This document shows positions 1-11,480 of a DNA stretch of 64,000 nt, in pieces. This stretch comes from Megalobrama amblycephala (Eukaryota; Chordata; Actinopteri; Cypriniformes; Xenocyprididae), in assembly GCF_018812025.1 (NCBI RefSeq), contig NC_063052.1, positions 27,634,354 through 27,698,353 of the forward strand, written 5' to 3'. The position numbers and the translations under genes are program-made. Numbering within the stretch: position 1 is the stretch's first letter; each line of letters opens with the position of its first letter. The notes beneath the pieces were generated by a model, which saw only the letters and a list, made by a program, of their open reading frames with translations, was not told where the DNA came from and did no database searches.

Positions 1-555
1 AACTTCCTACCAGTTGATGAACCTCAGGAATCAGATCAAAAGGACAATGATGTGAATGATGAAATTGAAGTTCAAGGAGATGGAATTGACCATGACGACA
101 GAACTGCAAACTGGATATTAAGTAATCCTAATGATTTTGCTGAAGAGGATGTTCATACAATCCATACAGATTCACTTGATGCGTCAGATTGTGTGTCAGT
201 GATGCTGGACTCTGCAAGTGCTGGTGCTGGGAACCTGAATGACCGAAGTGATGTCAGAATGGAAATTGATGTCGAAAGAAGTGATCAAAATGTAACAAGT
301 GATGTTGATTTACCTGAAGTGAAAGGTCAAGATTCTGACTCGACTCAAAGAGAGCAGTTCACAAATGACGTCATAAAGGAACCTGTGGTGTGCACACAGC
401 CAAGACATGTTGAGGCTGTCGTAACTCAAACTAGATTTGGCAGAGTCATTAAGCCTACTAAAAGACTGATTTGTGAAATGAACAAACAACACATAGACAG
501 TCCAGACTCTACAGTGAGTTCTTTTGTTTATTTAGTTAAAAGCATTTTCACATAA
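1..555 (+). CDS. C-terminal end of an LTR-retrotransposon polyprotein (partial)
   Basis: The frame is open from the left window edge to a TAA at 553-555, about 184 residues, so the beginning lies outside the window. The segment is acidic and low in complexity. Its C-terminus carries 'TRFGRVIKPTKRL' (about residues 142-154), resembling the basic R-x-G-R-x-x-K/R-P tail that follows the integrase in many Ty3/gypsy and BEL/Pao polyproteins. A purine-rich stretch and an LTR-like sequence follow 340 bp downstream, as expected for the 3' end of such an element. No integrase or RT core is visible here, so the clade is unresolved. Confidence 0.55.
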   Translation, partial: NFLPVDEPQESDQKDNDVNDEIEVQGDGIDHDDRTANWILSNPNDFAEEDVHTIHTDSLDASDCVSVMLDSASAGAGNLNDRSDVRMEIDVERSDQNVTSDVDLPEVKGQDSDSTQREQFTNDVIKEPVVCTQPRHVEAVVTQTRFGRVIKPTKRLICEMNKQHIDSPDSTVSSFVYLVKSIFT

Positions 556-899
556 AATGTTACATTTGATTTCATGCAAAGTGGGGAACACAAAAAAGAA
601 ACTGATTGATACAGAGATTAGAAATCAAATGAGTTATTACGTTATGAAATTTTGAGGTGTAACAGGCATCTCTTTTGTCCACTTTCAGACTGGGGTTAGG
701 CGCCACCCTTGTTTGTAGGTACTTCTTATGGAAGAATCTTTTGATTGACAGATAATCCTACTCAGTGCGCAGTTTTTCTTCTCTTCTTTATTAATTGGAA
801 ACATGAAGTGTGAGTTCCATATCTGTTTTTCTCTTTATCTTTCTTCACTGCTGGTTTTTCTTGTTATGGTATTTCCACATTAAGCAGGATTTAAGGGGG

Positions 900-1400
900 G
901 TGTATGTAACGGGATAAATATCATAGTTCAAGGGTTCTTTAAATAAATCCTGCTGTAATGTGTTCACGCTTCCTATTGGTTGCGCTGGTGGCGCTATAGC
1001 CCACCGAGTTCGAACAATCTGCAGCAGAGCTAGAGAGAACTGCTGTGGGTGAGTCGTTTCTGCTGCAGCTCCGTATTAAAAGTTAAAAATATAAGTTTCA
1101 TGTTGAATGTTAGACGATGTATGAAGGGGATTGCACACATTGAACACTAGTTGACTTATAGAGTGTGTTTTCTGTTCATATTTTTGTGTATTTGATAGTT
1201 TTATTTCCGTTTTTAATGAACCGAATCTTTCCATGTGCGTCATTCCATGTGCTCCCGAACTAGTGAAATGTCTCGTACAGATGGAGCTGAAGCAACTTTA
1301 CTCACTTGTTTCTCTTTCTTCTACTGCTCTGTGCAGGACAAATAAATACTGTGATCATCCGTATTCTGAGTTGCGTGTTAATGAAGGGTGAGACAAGACG
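900..1400 (+). repeat. Probable 3' LTR of the retrotransposon at 1-555
   Basis: A G-run after an A-rich stretch (about 889-899) looks like a polypurine tract. It is followed immediately by 'TGTATGTAACGGG', a typical LTR start. AATAAA-type signals occur near 941 and 1341. I could not find a convincing CA terminus or target duplication, so the right boundary is only approximate. Confidence 0.45.
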
Positions 1401-1782
1401 GGCTAGAGAGAAAAACCAAAGAGGGTCACATATACATGCATAATTAAAATGTAAGAACTCTGATAAAAAGAGTATACAAATCGAGTGACTCTAGACCGTT
1501 TAATCTGTATTAAACACAGCTCATTATTTCCACCTGGGAAGAAACATAGGATTGGCTTAGGCGGCTGTCACTCTCTCGCAACCATGGCAACCACCCTTTT
1601 GCCACACATGACCTGCCCACTTGCGCGCGCACGTTTGATTTGGGGAATTCAAGAGGCATGGATCCTAGGAATACCAAAACAATGGCAGAGAAACAGCAAG
1701 CAAAATTCACAGTACCGGCCTATGCAGTTAGTGAAGGCAAACCAGGCAAAAAAGGAAGACAGTAACAGTACAAGAAAAGGCA

Positions 1783-1919
1783 ATGAACAAAAAGTCTTTG
1801 GATAAACAAACAAATAAAACGCGAGTTAATATCGGCGTAGCTCTCCAGCGATGGCGAGAACTGAGGGAACTCAAGGGGCTGAAAAGTGACTCCTTGATGG
1901 CTTTATTTCTGCTGGACAG
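1783..1919 (+). CDS. Orphan coding exon containing 'RWRELRELKGLKSD' (partial gene or relic)
   Basis: From the ATG at 1783 the frame encodes 45 residues (MNKKSLDK...) and then a perfect donor AG|GTAAAT at 1919/1920. The core 'VNIGVALQRWREL' followed by 'LFLLD' resembles the first exon of poorly characterised multicopy teleost proteins; that resemblance is from memory. An upstream ATG at 1659 opens a compatible peptide, but a one-base shift in an A-run would be needed to join it. I found no downstream exon, and the N gap at 5107 could hide one. It may be a relic. Confidence 0.35.
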
Positions 1920-2560
1920 GTAAATCTTTCTTTTTGATCATACATATTTTTTTGTTTATTTTTTCATGAAGCATGTGTCATTAGCACACGTAGCTGCGTA
2001 ATATAGCTAACATAACATTACTTAGCGAGCCGTAGTAGAGACGATAAATAATCTATAGGCCTAGCTCAAGATGATAGCTATAGTGTTGAATTGTGCATAA
2101 TTTTGCTTTAGATAACTAAATACATGTTTAACAGATAGTAGGCCTAACGTTACTCCGCATCTAGGAACTTTTCTTAGAACTATATTTACCCTCTGTCTAA
2201 CTCTTTTACCATGTTCACCTGTAAGTTTACCTGCACGTTTTTTTCGCCTTTGTTTTGTTTTTATATTCTCTACCTATGTTTACTGATGTCTTTATCTTGT
2301 ATCTGTGTGTGTCGTACACACTTTGTTGTATGTGTGTGTTATTATTTTGTGTCTGCAATGCAGTTGTGAGTTGATATTTGAGTGTATGTTACTCTGTTTA
2401 TCTGTAGAACAACGTATATGTTATGAATCTACACGAAATTCATCTTCATCACAGTGTAAATGATGGTAATGGAAAAACGTGTATCATGCAACCTGTTTTT
2501 AGCTTTGCCTTATAGATAACTAACTCGTTAGCGAATAAAATTATGTTTATCTTCATAATT
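1920..2560. other. No recognisable gene or repeat
   Basis: AT-rich DNA following the orphan exon's splice donor. It has short T-runs and no long ORF, and I could assign nothing to it. Confidence 0.4.
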
Positions 2561-2669
2561 AGGGCCCAAGCGAAAATTCGCGCAGGGCCCTCTTGTTTTT
2601 CTAAGGATTATTAGGGCCCAAGCGAAAATTCGCGCAGGGCCCTCTTGTTTTTCTAAGGATTATTATTAT

Positions 2670-2705
<36 letters not shown>

Positions 2706-4352
2706 CCGTCTTCCGGGGCTTTTTGGGGGCCTTAACATGCTCAAAAACTCTTGAAAATTGGCACACACATTGGAATCCGCGGCCAACAGGGCCGGGCAGA
2801 AGCTGGTACCCGGGCGTGGCAGGGGGGCTCAACAGCGCCCCCTTGAAAAAGGTCTGAAAATTTGGTCCATATATTAAACACGCTTGCACGTATTAGTCTG
2901 AAACTCGGTACACATATAGACCTCATCGGGCCGAACAACTTTCGTGCTCTAAGTTAAACGTCACGCCAACAGGAAGTCAGCTATTAAGGGTTGTTTGAAA
3001 AACGCATGCTCTGGAATTTGATATACTCCTCCTAGACGATTAATCCGATCGCCACCAAACTCGGTCAGCATGAAGTCAAGACACTGATGATTAAAAATTG
3101 CCAGGGGATTTTTGATATCTCGAACGGTTTGTCCGTGGCGAGGCAACGAATTTATGGCGAGAAAAAGGAAACAGGAAATGTGTTATAATGTCTGCATACA
3201 TATATTGATCTTTATGAAACTTCACAAGTGTGTTCGTTATAGGAGTCTGATCACATGTATGTGACTATTGTGAGTCAAAGTTATAGCGCCACCAACTGGC
3301 AGCAGGAAGTGTATCACTTTTTGAAATGTTTTGAGATCACCCTCTTATTTTTACCTGATTTGCTTCAAACTTCATCAGTGTAATGTCAATACACAGCAGA
3401 TGTAGACCTATGACAGGATTTTTGATATTTGAAATATTGTTGCCATGGCAACAGGTCAAACTGTAATAATATTCTTGAGTGTTTTTGAGGCTCTTAACAT
3501 GCTTCAAATTGCATGAAACTCGACACACACATCAATATTGTCAACCAGTAGACATGGACAAAGCCATAGAAATGGGCGTGGTGGAGGGGCTCAGTAGCGC
3601 CACCTTTTGACAAAAGTGGGGGGGTTTGTTTTTCCTACAGTCACCAAACTTGGTACACATATTGTTCTCATCAAGCCGGACAATTTTCTAATTTACATTC
3701 ATTAGCTCCGACCAACAGGAAGTCAGCTATTTTGGTTTGAATGTTAATTTTTTGAAAAAACAGGCTATGAATTTTTATACTACTACTCCTACAGGGTTTA
3801 TCCAATTTACACCAAGCTTTTTTTAACTTGTTGCTAACACATTGAAGTTGTTTAATTGCAAACGGATTTTGGATATCTCAAACGGTTTGGCCGTGGCGAG
3901 GCAACGAATTTATGGCAAGAAAAGGGAAACAAAGTGTTATAACTTCTGCATACATTAATTGATTTTGATGAAACTTCGGCTTAGTCTTCGTTGTACAAGG
4001 CTGATCACATGGATGTGACTATTGTGATTCAAAGTCATAGCGCCACCAACTGGAAGCAGAAAATGTGTCACTTTCAGCATACATTGAGATCACCCTCTTA
4101 TTTTTACCTGATTTGCTTCAAAATTCATCAGAATAATGTTAAAACTTGGCACATGTAATCCTTTGAAAATGGGCAGGGAGGAGGGGCTCTATAGCGGCAC
4201 CTTGTAGTGCAGTAAATGTGGAGTGAATTTGACATAGTCCTTTGATGTTTAACCGTTTTAAGTGCCTATTGCCCGCTGTGCACAGTTGCCCTGAAGCCAC
4301 CGGGGTGGCGATGCCACCGGGCTTGGGCCCGCCATCGCTGCTCGCAGCTATA
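2561..4352. repeat. Teleost interspersed repeat with internal tandem structure
   Basis: It begins with two direct 52-bp units ('AGGGCCCAAGCGAAAATTCG', at 2561 and 2613), followed by a poly-T run. Two diverged monomers of about 757 bp follow: 'CTTAACATGCT..AAA' at about 2732 recurs at about 3493, and 'ACCCTCTTATTTTTACCTG' at 3341 recurs near 4092. It ends with 'GGGCTTGGGCCCGCCATCGC' and a palindromic 'GCTGCTCGCAGC'. A remnant with the same terminal sequence lies at 51569. No coding capacity is apparent; the ORFs on the poly-T strand are lysine-run artefacts. Confidence 0.6.
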
Positions 4353-4363
4353 TTTATTATTAT

Positions 4364-4397
<34 letters not shown>

Positions 4398-5106
4398 CCG
4401 TCTTCCGGGGCTTTTTGGGGGCCTTAACATGCTCAAAAACTCTTGAAAATTGGCACACACATTGGAATCCGCGGCCAACAGGGCCGGGCAGAAGCTGGTA
4501 CCCGGGCGTGGCAGGGGGGCTCAACAGCGCCCCCTTGAAAAAGGTCTGAAAATTTGGTCCATATATTAAACACGCTTGCACGTATTAGTCTGAAACTCGG
4601 TACACATATAGACCTCATCGGGCCGAACAACTTTCGTGCTCTAAGTTAAACGTCACGCCAACAGGAAGTCAGCTATTAAGGGTTGTTTGAAAAACGCATG
4701 CTCTGGAATTTGATATACTCCTCCTAGACGATTAATCCGATCGCCACCAAACTCGGTCAGCATGAAGTCAAGACACTGATGATTAAAAATTGCCAGGGGA
4801 TTTTTGATATCTCGAACGGTTTGTCCGTGGCGAGGCAACGAATTTATGGCGAGAAAAAGGAAACAGGAAATGTGTTATAACGTCTGCATACATATATTGA
4901 TCTTTATGAAACTTCACAAGTGTGTTCGTTATAGGAGTCTGATCACATGTATGTGACTATTGTGAGTCAAAGTTATAGCGCCACCAACTGGCAGCAGGAA
5001 GTGTATCACTTTTTGAAATGTTTTGAGATCACCCTCTTATTTTACCTGATTTGCTTCAAACTTCATCAGTGTAATGTCAATACACAGCAGATGTAGACCT
5101 ATGACA
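4353..5106. repeat. Near-identical second copy of 2661-3414, truncated by the gap
   Basis: The sequence repeats 2661-3414 at a constant offset of 1,692 bp. I noticed a T/C difference at 3190/4882, one base lost from a T-run, and different poly-T length. The copy stops at the first N, so it may be a young tandem duplication or an assembly duplicate. Confidence 0.8.
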
Positions 5107-6106
5107 NNNNNNNNNNNNNNNNNNNNNNNNNNNNNNNNNNNNNNNNNNNNNNNNNNNNNNNNNNNNNNNNNNNNNNNNNNNNNNNNNNNNNNNNNNNNNN
5201 NNNNNNNNNNNNNNNNNNNNNNNNNNNNNNNNNNNNNNNNNNNNNNNNNNNNNNNNNNNNNNNNNNNNNNNNNNNNNNNNNNNNNNNNNNNNNNNNNNNN
5301 NNNNNNNNNNNNNNNNNNNNNNNNNNNNNNNNNNNNNNNNNNNNNNNNNNNNNNNNNNNNNNNNNNNNNNNNNNNNNNNNNNNNNNNNNNNNNNNNNNNN
5401 NNNNNNNNNNNNNNNNNNNNNNNNNNNNNNNNNNNNNNNNNNNNNNNNNNNNNNNNNNNNNNNNNNNNNNNNNNNNNNNNNNNNNNNNNNNNNNNNNNNN
5501 NNNNNNNNNNNNNNNNNNNNNNNNNNNNNNNNNNNNNNNNNNNNNNNNNNNNNNNNNNNNNNNNNNNNNNNNNNNNNNNNNNNNNNNNNNNNNNNNNNNN
5601 NNNNNNNNNNNNNNNNNNNNNNNNNNNNNNNNNNNNNNNNNNNNNNNNNNNNNNNNNNNNNNNNNNNNNNNNNNNNNNNNNNNNNNNNNNNNNNNNNNNN
5701 NNNNNNNNNNNNNNNNNNNNNNNNNNNNNNNNNNNNNNNNNNNNNNNNNNNNNNNNNNNNNNNNNNNNNNNNNNNNNNNNNNNNNNNNNNNNNNNNNNNN
5801 NNNNNNNNNNNNNNNNNNNNNNNNNNNNNNNNNNNNNNNNNNNNNNNNNNNNNNNNNNNNNNNNNNNNNNNNNNNNNNNNNNNNNNNNNNNNNNNNNNNN
5901 NNNNNNNNNNNNNNNNNNNNNNNNNNNNNNNNNNNNNNNNNNNNNNNNNNNNNNNNNNNNNNNNNNNNNNNNNNNNNNNNNNNNNNNNNNNNNNNNNNNN
6001 NNNNNNNNNNNNNNNNNNNNNNNNNNNNNNNNNNNNNNNNNNNNNNNNNNNNNNNNNNNNNNNNNNNNNNNNNNNNNNNNNNNNNNNNNNNNNNNNNNNN
6101 NNNNNN
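5107..6106. other. Assembly gap of exactly 1,000 N
   Basis: All bases are N. The round length suggests a placeholder rather than a measured size. It interrupts the tandem repeat on its left. Confidence 0.99.
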
Positions 6107-6585
6107 TTTCACATTGCTTGCTTCATCTACTACCTGATGAGTAGATTGGAGTCTCATTCAAGCTCAAGACAAACAATGGCACTTAAGCTGACAATCTGAG
6201 GAGCAGTACTGGACTGTAAAAACTTATAAATGGTTCCCTTCCTTCACTACTGCTGGTCCACATGTCTGTGGTGGCTGAAATGAAGAGTTTGGTTCCAAAA
6301 AGTTTATGCCAAAATCTGTATTGTATCTAGTTGGTATTGAAAAGTCATTTATTAATTTTGCGCAAAATGCGATATCCGTCATGTTATTCTGTCATTTTTC
6401 CTACCTTTCTTTACAAAACGCAACAAACGCCAGTCTCCTTTCTCTGCAGAACACGATATATTCGCTCAACCAATCACAACACACCATTCCACGCTCTGTA
6501 GACAGTAACGCCGGCGCTCTGAATACAGCCGGCTTCCTAGTTTTCATTATCTGCTTTGTACTTTGTGATCAACAAAAACAGAAAA

Positions 6586-6786
6586 ATGAATACTTTTGAC
6601 GGCATTGATGAACCTGTGGTGGCTTCTGCGGTGGGGAAGAAACGCAAGTCATCGAAATGTAATCATGTACTCAACCACTCGAGTTGGGAGGAGGACAAAT
6701 GTCGGCTGTTGTTTGTTCCACGTCAGCAAACTTCTGTCGCGGTCCACAAAACTAAATCATGGACAGTTTTTAAAAGCCATTTTTAA
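6586..6786 (+). CDS. Putative first exon or remnant ORF inside the 6281-9034 transposon
   Basis: It encodes 66 residues, starting MNTFDGIDEPVVAS and continuing through a basic 'KKRKSSKCNHV' patch. CCAAT-type sequence and a G+C-richer 5' region lie upstream, like a small promoter. The ORF closes at a TAA without a clear donor. It may be what remains of the transposase gene of the autonomous relative. No known domain was seen. Confidence 0.3.
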   Translation: MNTFDGIDEPVVASAVGKKRKSSKCNHVLNHSSWEEDKCRLLFVPRQQTSVAVHKTKSWTVFKSHF

Positions 6787-6975
6787 TATCAACGTACTTG
6801 GCAAATGTGTTTATTTTAACCGTGCGGTTGCGCCAGATACTCTTTAATCGGTAATGACAAATAATTTATAACATTAACAATATGACTCATTGAATTCATT
6901 TTGGGAGTGACGACTGAATGTATTTTTAGTCAAATACCTGTATATATGATTAGTATTGACAAAGTTCAGAGGATG

Positions 6976-7394
6976 TGTGACGACCCTGAGCGTTCTCCTT
7001 ACCTGTTGGTGGCAGACCTTTGGAGTTCTGTGTCAATTCTGATTAATTAATTGATAATGATTAGGGGTGTAGACTATATAATTAATGATTAGGGGTGTAG
7101 ACTATATAAGGACTCGGGGTTGATCGTTGAAGTCAGCTCAGTGGGGTGGTTCTCCCAGGAGCTGCTCTTGATGTCTCGCTCTCTTTTCTTTAGTAATACA
7201 TTTCTTATATTTTGTAGCTTTAAGATTTTGTTATTGTTATTTTGTTATTTTCTTTGACACTTTATTTTTCCCTAGACTTATGTTTGTTATTTGTTATTAT
7301 TATGTTTGTTAAATCAATAAATTAATTTGTATTGATTGCACGGTGGTGTGTTATCCTTTTTTATGTTGTGGCTAGAAACGAGCTGGCCGTAACA
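6976..7394 (+). mobile_element. Solo LTR
   Basis: A 419-bp unit opens 'TGTGACGACC' and closes 'GGCCGTAACA', so the TG...CA ends form a short inverted repeat. A TATA-like 'CTATATAAGGAC' lies near 7101 and an AATAAA near 7316. A short segment around 'GATTAGGGGTGTAGACTATA' is tandemly duplicated at about 7048-7107. No internal region or convincing target duplication was found. Confidence 0.7.
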
Positions 7395-7540
7395 TGTCAT
7401 ATATGTGAATCAGCTTACTTTGTTGTGTATTTAATTTGAAAAATAACTTTTATATTGATGGATTAATTGCATTATGAAAAAAAGTGTCATGGATTTATTG
7501 CATTTTGGGGGAAAAATAATCAGTTTTTATAATAAACCTT

Positions 7541-8874
7541 TTAAAGGTGCCCTCGAATTAAAAATGTAATTTATCTTGGCATAGTTAAATAAGAGTTCAG
7601 TACATGGAAATGACATACAGTGAGTCTCAAACTCCATTGTTTCCTCCTTCTTATATAAATCTCATTTGTTTAAAAGACCTCCGAAGAACAGGCGAATCTC
7701 AACATAACACCGACTGTTACGTAACAGTCGGGGTGTACGCCCCCAATATTTGCATATGCCAGCCCATGTTCCCAACATTATGAAAGGCATTAGACAAGGG
7801 CAGCCAGTAATGTCTGGATCTGCACAGGTGAATCAACAGACTAGGTAAGCAAGCAAGAACAATAGCAATAGCGAAAAATGGCAATTGAAGCAATAATAAC
7901 TGACATGATCCATGATATCATGATATTTTTAGTAATATTTGTAAACTGTCTTTCTAAATGTTTCGTTAGCATGTTGCTAATGTACTGTTAAATGTGGTTA
8001 AAGTTACCATTGTTTCTTACTGTATTCACGGAGACAAGAGCCATCATTATTTTCATTTTTAAACACTTGCAGTCTGTATAATTCATAAACACAACTTCAT
8101 TCTTTATAAATCTCTCCAACAGTGTAGCATTAGCCGTTAGCCACAGAGCACAGCCTCAAATTCATTCAGAATCAAATGTAAACAATATAACAGTATACAA
8201 TACTCACATAATCCGACGCATACATGCCACATGCATGACGAACACTTTGTAAAGATCCATTTGAGGGTTATATTAGCTAGGGCTGCACGATTAATCGCAT
8301 GCTATTCTCACGCGCATTTCGTCAGTAAAGCCGGTTCCCTGATTACCGCTAAATCACCATCACCTGTTTTTAAACGGAGCGCCTTTTAATAGACGGAGCC
8401 GTAGTTCACGGACAAGCCACGCAATATCGCGTTCATTATCGCAGGCGATTCATCTGCGATATGAACGCGATATTGCGTGGCTTTTCAGTGACCTACGGCT
8501 CCGTCTATTAAATGCCGCTTCATTTGAAAGCAGGTGATGGTGATTTAGCGGTAATCAGGGAACCGGCTTTACTGACGAAATGCGCGTGAGAATAGCATGC
8601 GATTAATCGTGCAGCCCTAATATTAGCTGTGTGAACTTTGTTCATGCACTGTTTAAGGCAAGCGCGAGCTCTGTGGGTGGAGAGCACGAGAATTAAAGGG
8701 GCAGCAGTATAAATCGGCTCATAGTTAATGATGCCCCAAAATGGGCAGTTAAAAAAATTAATTAAAAAAAAAAAATCGAAAAATCTATTTTGAGCTGAAA
8801 CTTCACATATACATTCAGGGGATAACTTAGACTTATATTACATCTTGTAAAAAAACATTCGATGGCACCTTTAA
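7541..8874. mobile_element. TTAA-flanked TIR transposon, non-autonomous
   Basis: The ends are 'TTAAAGGTGCC' at 7541 and 'GGCACCTTTAA' at 8864-8874, consistent with TTAA target duplication (piggyBac/Kolobok-type behaviour; the family is not fixed). Further copies or fragments of the same family occur at 12777-14740, 34455-34722 and 47715-47921. A palindromic hAT-like MITE has inserted within it. No transposase ORF. Confidence 0.8.
8278..8619. mobile_element. Palindromic hAT-like MITE
   Basis: The unit runs from 'TAGGGCTGCACGATTAATCG' to its complement, and most of its length is an inverted repeat around about 8450. It is flanked by a perfect 8-bp duplication ATATTAGC (8270-8277 and 8620-8627), the target-site length of hAT elements. 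Confidence 0.9.
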
Positions 8875-9034
8875 AATCAAAACTTAGATTTGAATTTATA
8901 ACCAAAAGATGCTATGTGAAAGTTTGAATCAGAAAATGGTGGTTTTCATCTTGCCACGTTCTTGGTAAAGAAAAATACCTTTTTACTCAAATTAATCAAA
9001 ATGAAGTCATTGCATTTTGGAACCAAACTCTTCA

Positions 9035-9396
9035 AATACACACAACTTCCTTCAGCTGTTGTTCAACACTGGCCCTTACCTCTTTGTACATGCTAGGGAT
9101 TCCACTGGTGGAAAAGTATGTTTTTTATTGTACCTTGTGACTGCCTTCTTCGTCTGGTGGAGAAAGCCAGGTTTTTCCACAACGCTAAAGGGCATTCATA
9201 TATTTAATAATGAGATAAGCTACAGCATGATTCAGTTCTTTGGATGTAAGTTCTAACTTGATTCCTTTGCAAGTGACTGTGACAATTGGTTGAGCTGGAT
9301 AAGGAAGTGTCTCTGCTTAGGTAGCTTGACCCTAAAGAATGAACAGAATTATGATAATAATCAAGATTAGCATATAACTACATACAAACACATATG
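9035..9396. other. No recognisable feature
   Basis: Apparently the pre-insertion flank of the 6281-9034 transposon. A 79-codon ORF is present at 9017-9256, but it starts inside the transposon TIR and shows no family signature. Confidence 0.4.
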
Positions 9397-9828
9397 GTGC
9401 TTATCCATTGCATGGTATGGCTCACTTGTATAGTATCACCTTGGTTGAGGTTCCAAGTAAGCCATACCAATATTAAAATGTGAAGTGTAAACACTGCAGA
9501 TCACTGATTGGTCAAAGAGAATCATCACTACCAGTGTCAATGGATTTTTGCAATGCTAGATTTAAATGGTCAGGAACAGCCAACACAGTATCATTTGTTC
9601 ACGATTTTTAAACAATTTGCTTTAAACGACTGTCGCATGCAACTTGAAAAAAAGAAATGACTGTATTGTGGTCAGTAGATGAGGTGCAGATCCATGGTAG
9701 TAGAGGTGGCGCAACTATAACGATCAGTCTATAATCCTACCCAATTTGAAGCCGTACAAAACTGCAATGGAAAAGCAAACCGAGCCAAAGTAAAGCGAAT
9801 GGAGTTGTACCACGCAGTGGAAAGGCAC
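9397..9828. mobile_element. Degenerate TIR MITE
   Basis: 'GTGCTTATCCATTGCATGG' at 9397 is matched, with a few mismatches, by the complement of the sequence ending 'CCACGCAGTGGAAAGGCAC' at 9828. The ends resemble a common cyprinid MITE. No coding capacity. Confidence 0.6.
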
Positions 9829-10016
9829 AATAATGAACCGACAACATGGATGTAAATAGGAACTAAAATGTGGAATGGGGCAAACTAATTAATTTTTATA
9901 ATCAAAAACGTCTATTCATTTGAATTCAAAAAAAATATTTGATAATGAAAATAAGTTAAGAATAATGGAGTGCTATGAAATGCATTTTATTTCCTCAGAA
10001 ATTCTGTCTTATAATA

Positions 10017-10250
10017 TAGTGGCGCATTGCTGCCACATACATACACATACATAATATTTTTTTTCACTCAATTATGTCATTCAAACGTAAAAAAAAAAAA
10101 AAAGTTGTAAAAATGACATTCTCGTAATAACATCTTTTCTCTTAATGTCATAAAAACAACATTTTCCCTTCATCACAACGTAGGCTACATAGCATGTCGT
10201 ATTTCAACCTTTCATTTGGAAACTGACTGCTGACTAGTCCACCTATGACA
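10017..10250. repeat. Fragment of the foldback family seen at 53818-56460
   Basis: 'GTGGCGCATTGCTGCCACAT', followed by 'CACTCAATTATGTC' and degenerate TCATTCAAACG/TCTTTTCTC words, parallels the left arm of the foldback element at 53818. The opposite arm was not found, so this is an older partial copy. Confidence 0.6.
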
Positions 10251-10813
10251 GGCTGTTAATAAATTTTACAAGTGAATTGTTATTTTCAAAAATACATTCA
10301 ACACAGATTTTTGGAATTTTCTTCTAAATCGCAGGTTTTCAGAGGAACATGCTCAAGCTATGAAGCTGGACAAGGTATGTTTCTGAATAGCCTTTAATGC
10401 AAACTGCAAACAACAGTTTGTAACTAGGATGGGAAACAATGAAATTCGGTTTAAATGAAACTACAGTAATAGGCCTATGTTAGTTAAATGCAATATAACC
10501 CTTTAAGTTAGAGTGTTGCCAATTGTTCGTCTTTGTTTACAGGTTTGTAGTTACCAGGTAGTTAATTACGCGGGATTTACGTGCTAACACAACCATAGAT
10601 GAACACAATATCCAAAAAAACATGTTATCATTTTTTTCTGCTCTTCTGGATTCTGGATAAACCTGGATTCATTCAGTAATAATACACTGCTGTACTCTGA
10701 CGTGCACAACACTTCTGCTGTGGCTTTGTTAGGAATTATTTGCATAGGCTAAATGCAACACTATTAAAATGCAAACTGTTAACTTTATTTATTGAACTGT
10801 TGTAAAAAAAATA

Positions 10814-10814
<1 letters not shown>

Positions 10815-10884
<70 letters not shown>
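10815..10884. repeat. (TA)n microsatellite
   Basis: About 70 bp of uninterrupted TA dinucleotides. Confidence 0.95.
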
Positions 10885-10889
<5 letters not shown>

Positions 10890-11142
10890 ACCTATGGTAT
10901 ACTTTTAAAAAAACTGGAGGACCAAACCAGCAGAATAAGTGAATGAATTAATTACTTGATAAAACAATTATAATTCTTTTGGATAAAATTTAATCCTAAA
11001 TAAAGTTTTGTATTTCTTTTTTACTTCATTTATTATTGATCTTTATTCTTTTTAACTTTTATTTAAATTTACTCATAATAGCTCAGCATTAAAAAAATGT
11101 TTTTGTTATCTGTTGGTCTATACCTATTAATTTTATATATAG

Positions 11143-11403
11143 ATGATACTAATGTTGAAGAACTTGATGAAAGCTTGTCAAGATACATTCCCATCTATGG
11201 AGACAGGATTGCTGCAAGGGCATTCGCTAAAGAAAATGGCAAAAAAAAGTGAATCACATACAAGACAGACCCTTCTTGAAAAGTTAAGACAGAAGATGGG
11301 AATAAATAACCAAAGAGAAGTGAATGAAGGCTATTCTGGAGACTTTGTACCCAAATGCAGACGGCATATGAAAAACAAGATAGCAGTGAAAACAAGAATT
11401 AAA
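11143..11403 (+). pseudogene. Relic of a multicopy teleost gene ('YIPIYGDRIAA...LLEKLRQKM')
   Basis: One frame reads DDTNVEELDESLSRYIPIYG and continues to GKKK, then stops. A second frame continues SHTRQTLLEKLRQKMGI to KNKIAVKTRI. The arrangement 'L..YIP.YGDR.A...F' then 'LLEKLR.K' then 'NK.A.KT' resembles poorly characterised fish proteins that carry an N-terminal SAM domain (from memory). The reading is frame-shifted between the two parts and cut on the right by a repeat beginning at 11401. Treated as a dead fragment. Confidence 0.4.
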
Positions 11404-11480
11404 GCTGCGAGCAGCATTTATCGGGGTTCAAGCATTTAAGGCCATTTGCATAAAAAGGAATTGTCTTATTTATTAAGCAT
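11401..11480. repeat. Terminal fragment of the 'GCTGCGAGCAGC' repeat family
   Basis: 'AAAGCTGCGAGCAGCATTTA' followed by 'CGGGGTTCAAGC' is the complement of the end of the element at 23583-24248. Only the terminus is recognisable here. Confidence 0.55.

Larger units (their letters stand above)
6281..9034. mobile_element. TIR DNA transposon, non-autonomous, with nested insertions
   Basis: The ends are perfect 20-bp inverted repeats: 'TGAAGAGTTTGGTTCCAAAA' at 6281-6300 and its complement at 9015-9034. Taking the element as GAAGAG...CTCTTC leaves a 4-bp AAAT on both sides as a possible target duplication. Inside are a short coding exon (6586-6786), a solo LTR (6976-7394) and a complete TTAA element (7541-8874). 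The superfamily is not recognised. Confidence 0.7.

Noticed and set aside
2601..2938. Lysine-run ORFs on the minus strand (and the same at 4266-4630)
   Set aside because: They arise from poly-T tracts in a repeat and are duplicated with it; there is no coding signature.
5074..6157. Long ORFs of X residues on both strands
   Set aside because: They are translations of the N gap and carry no sequence information.
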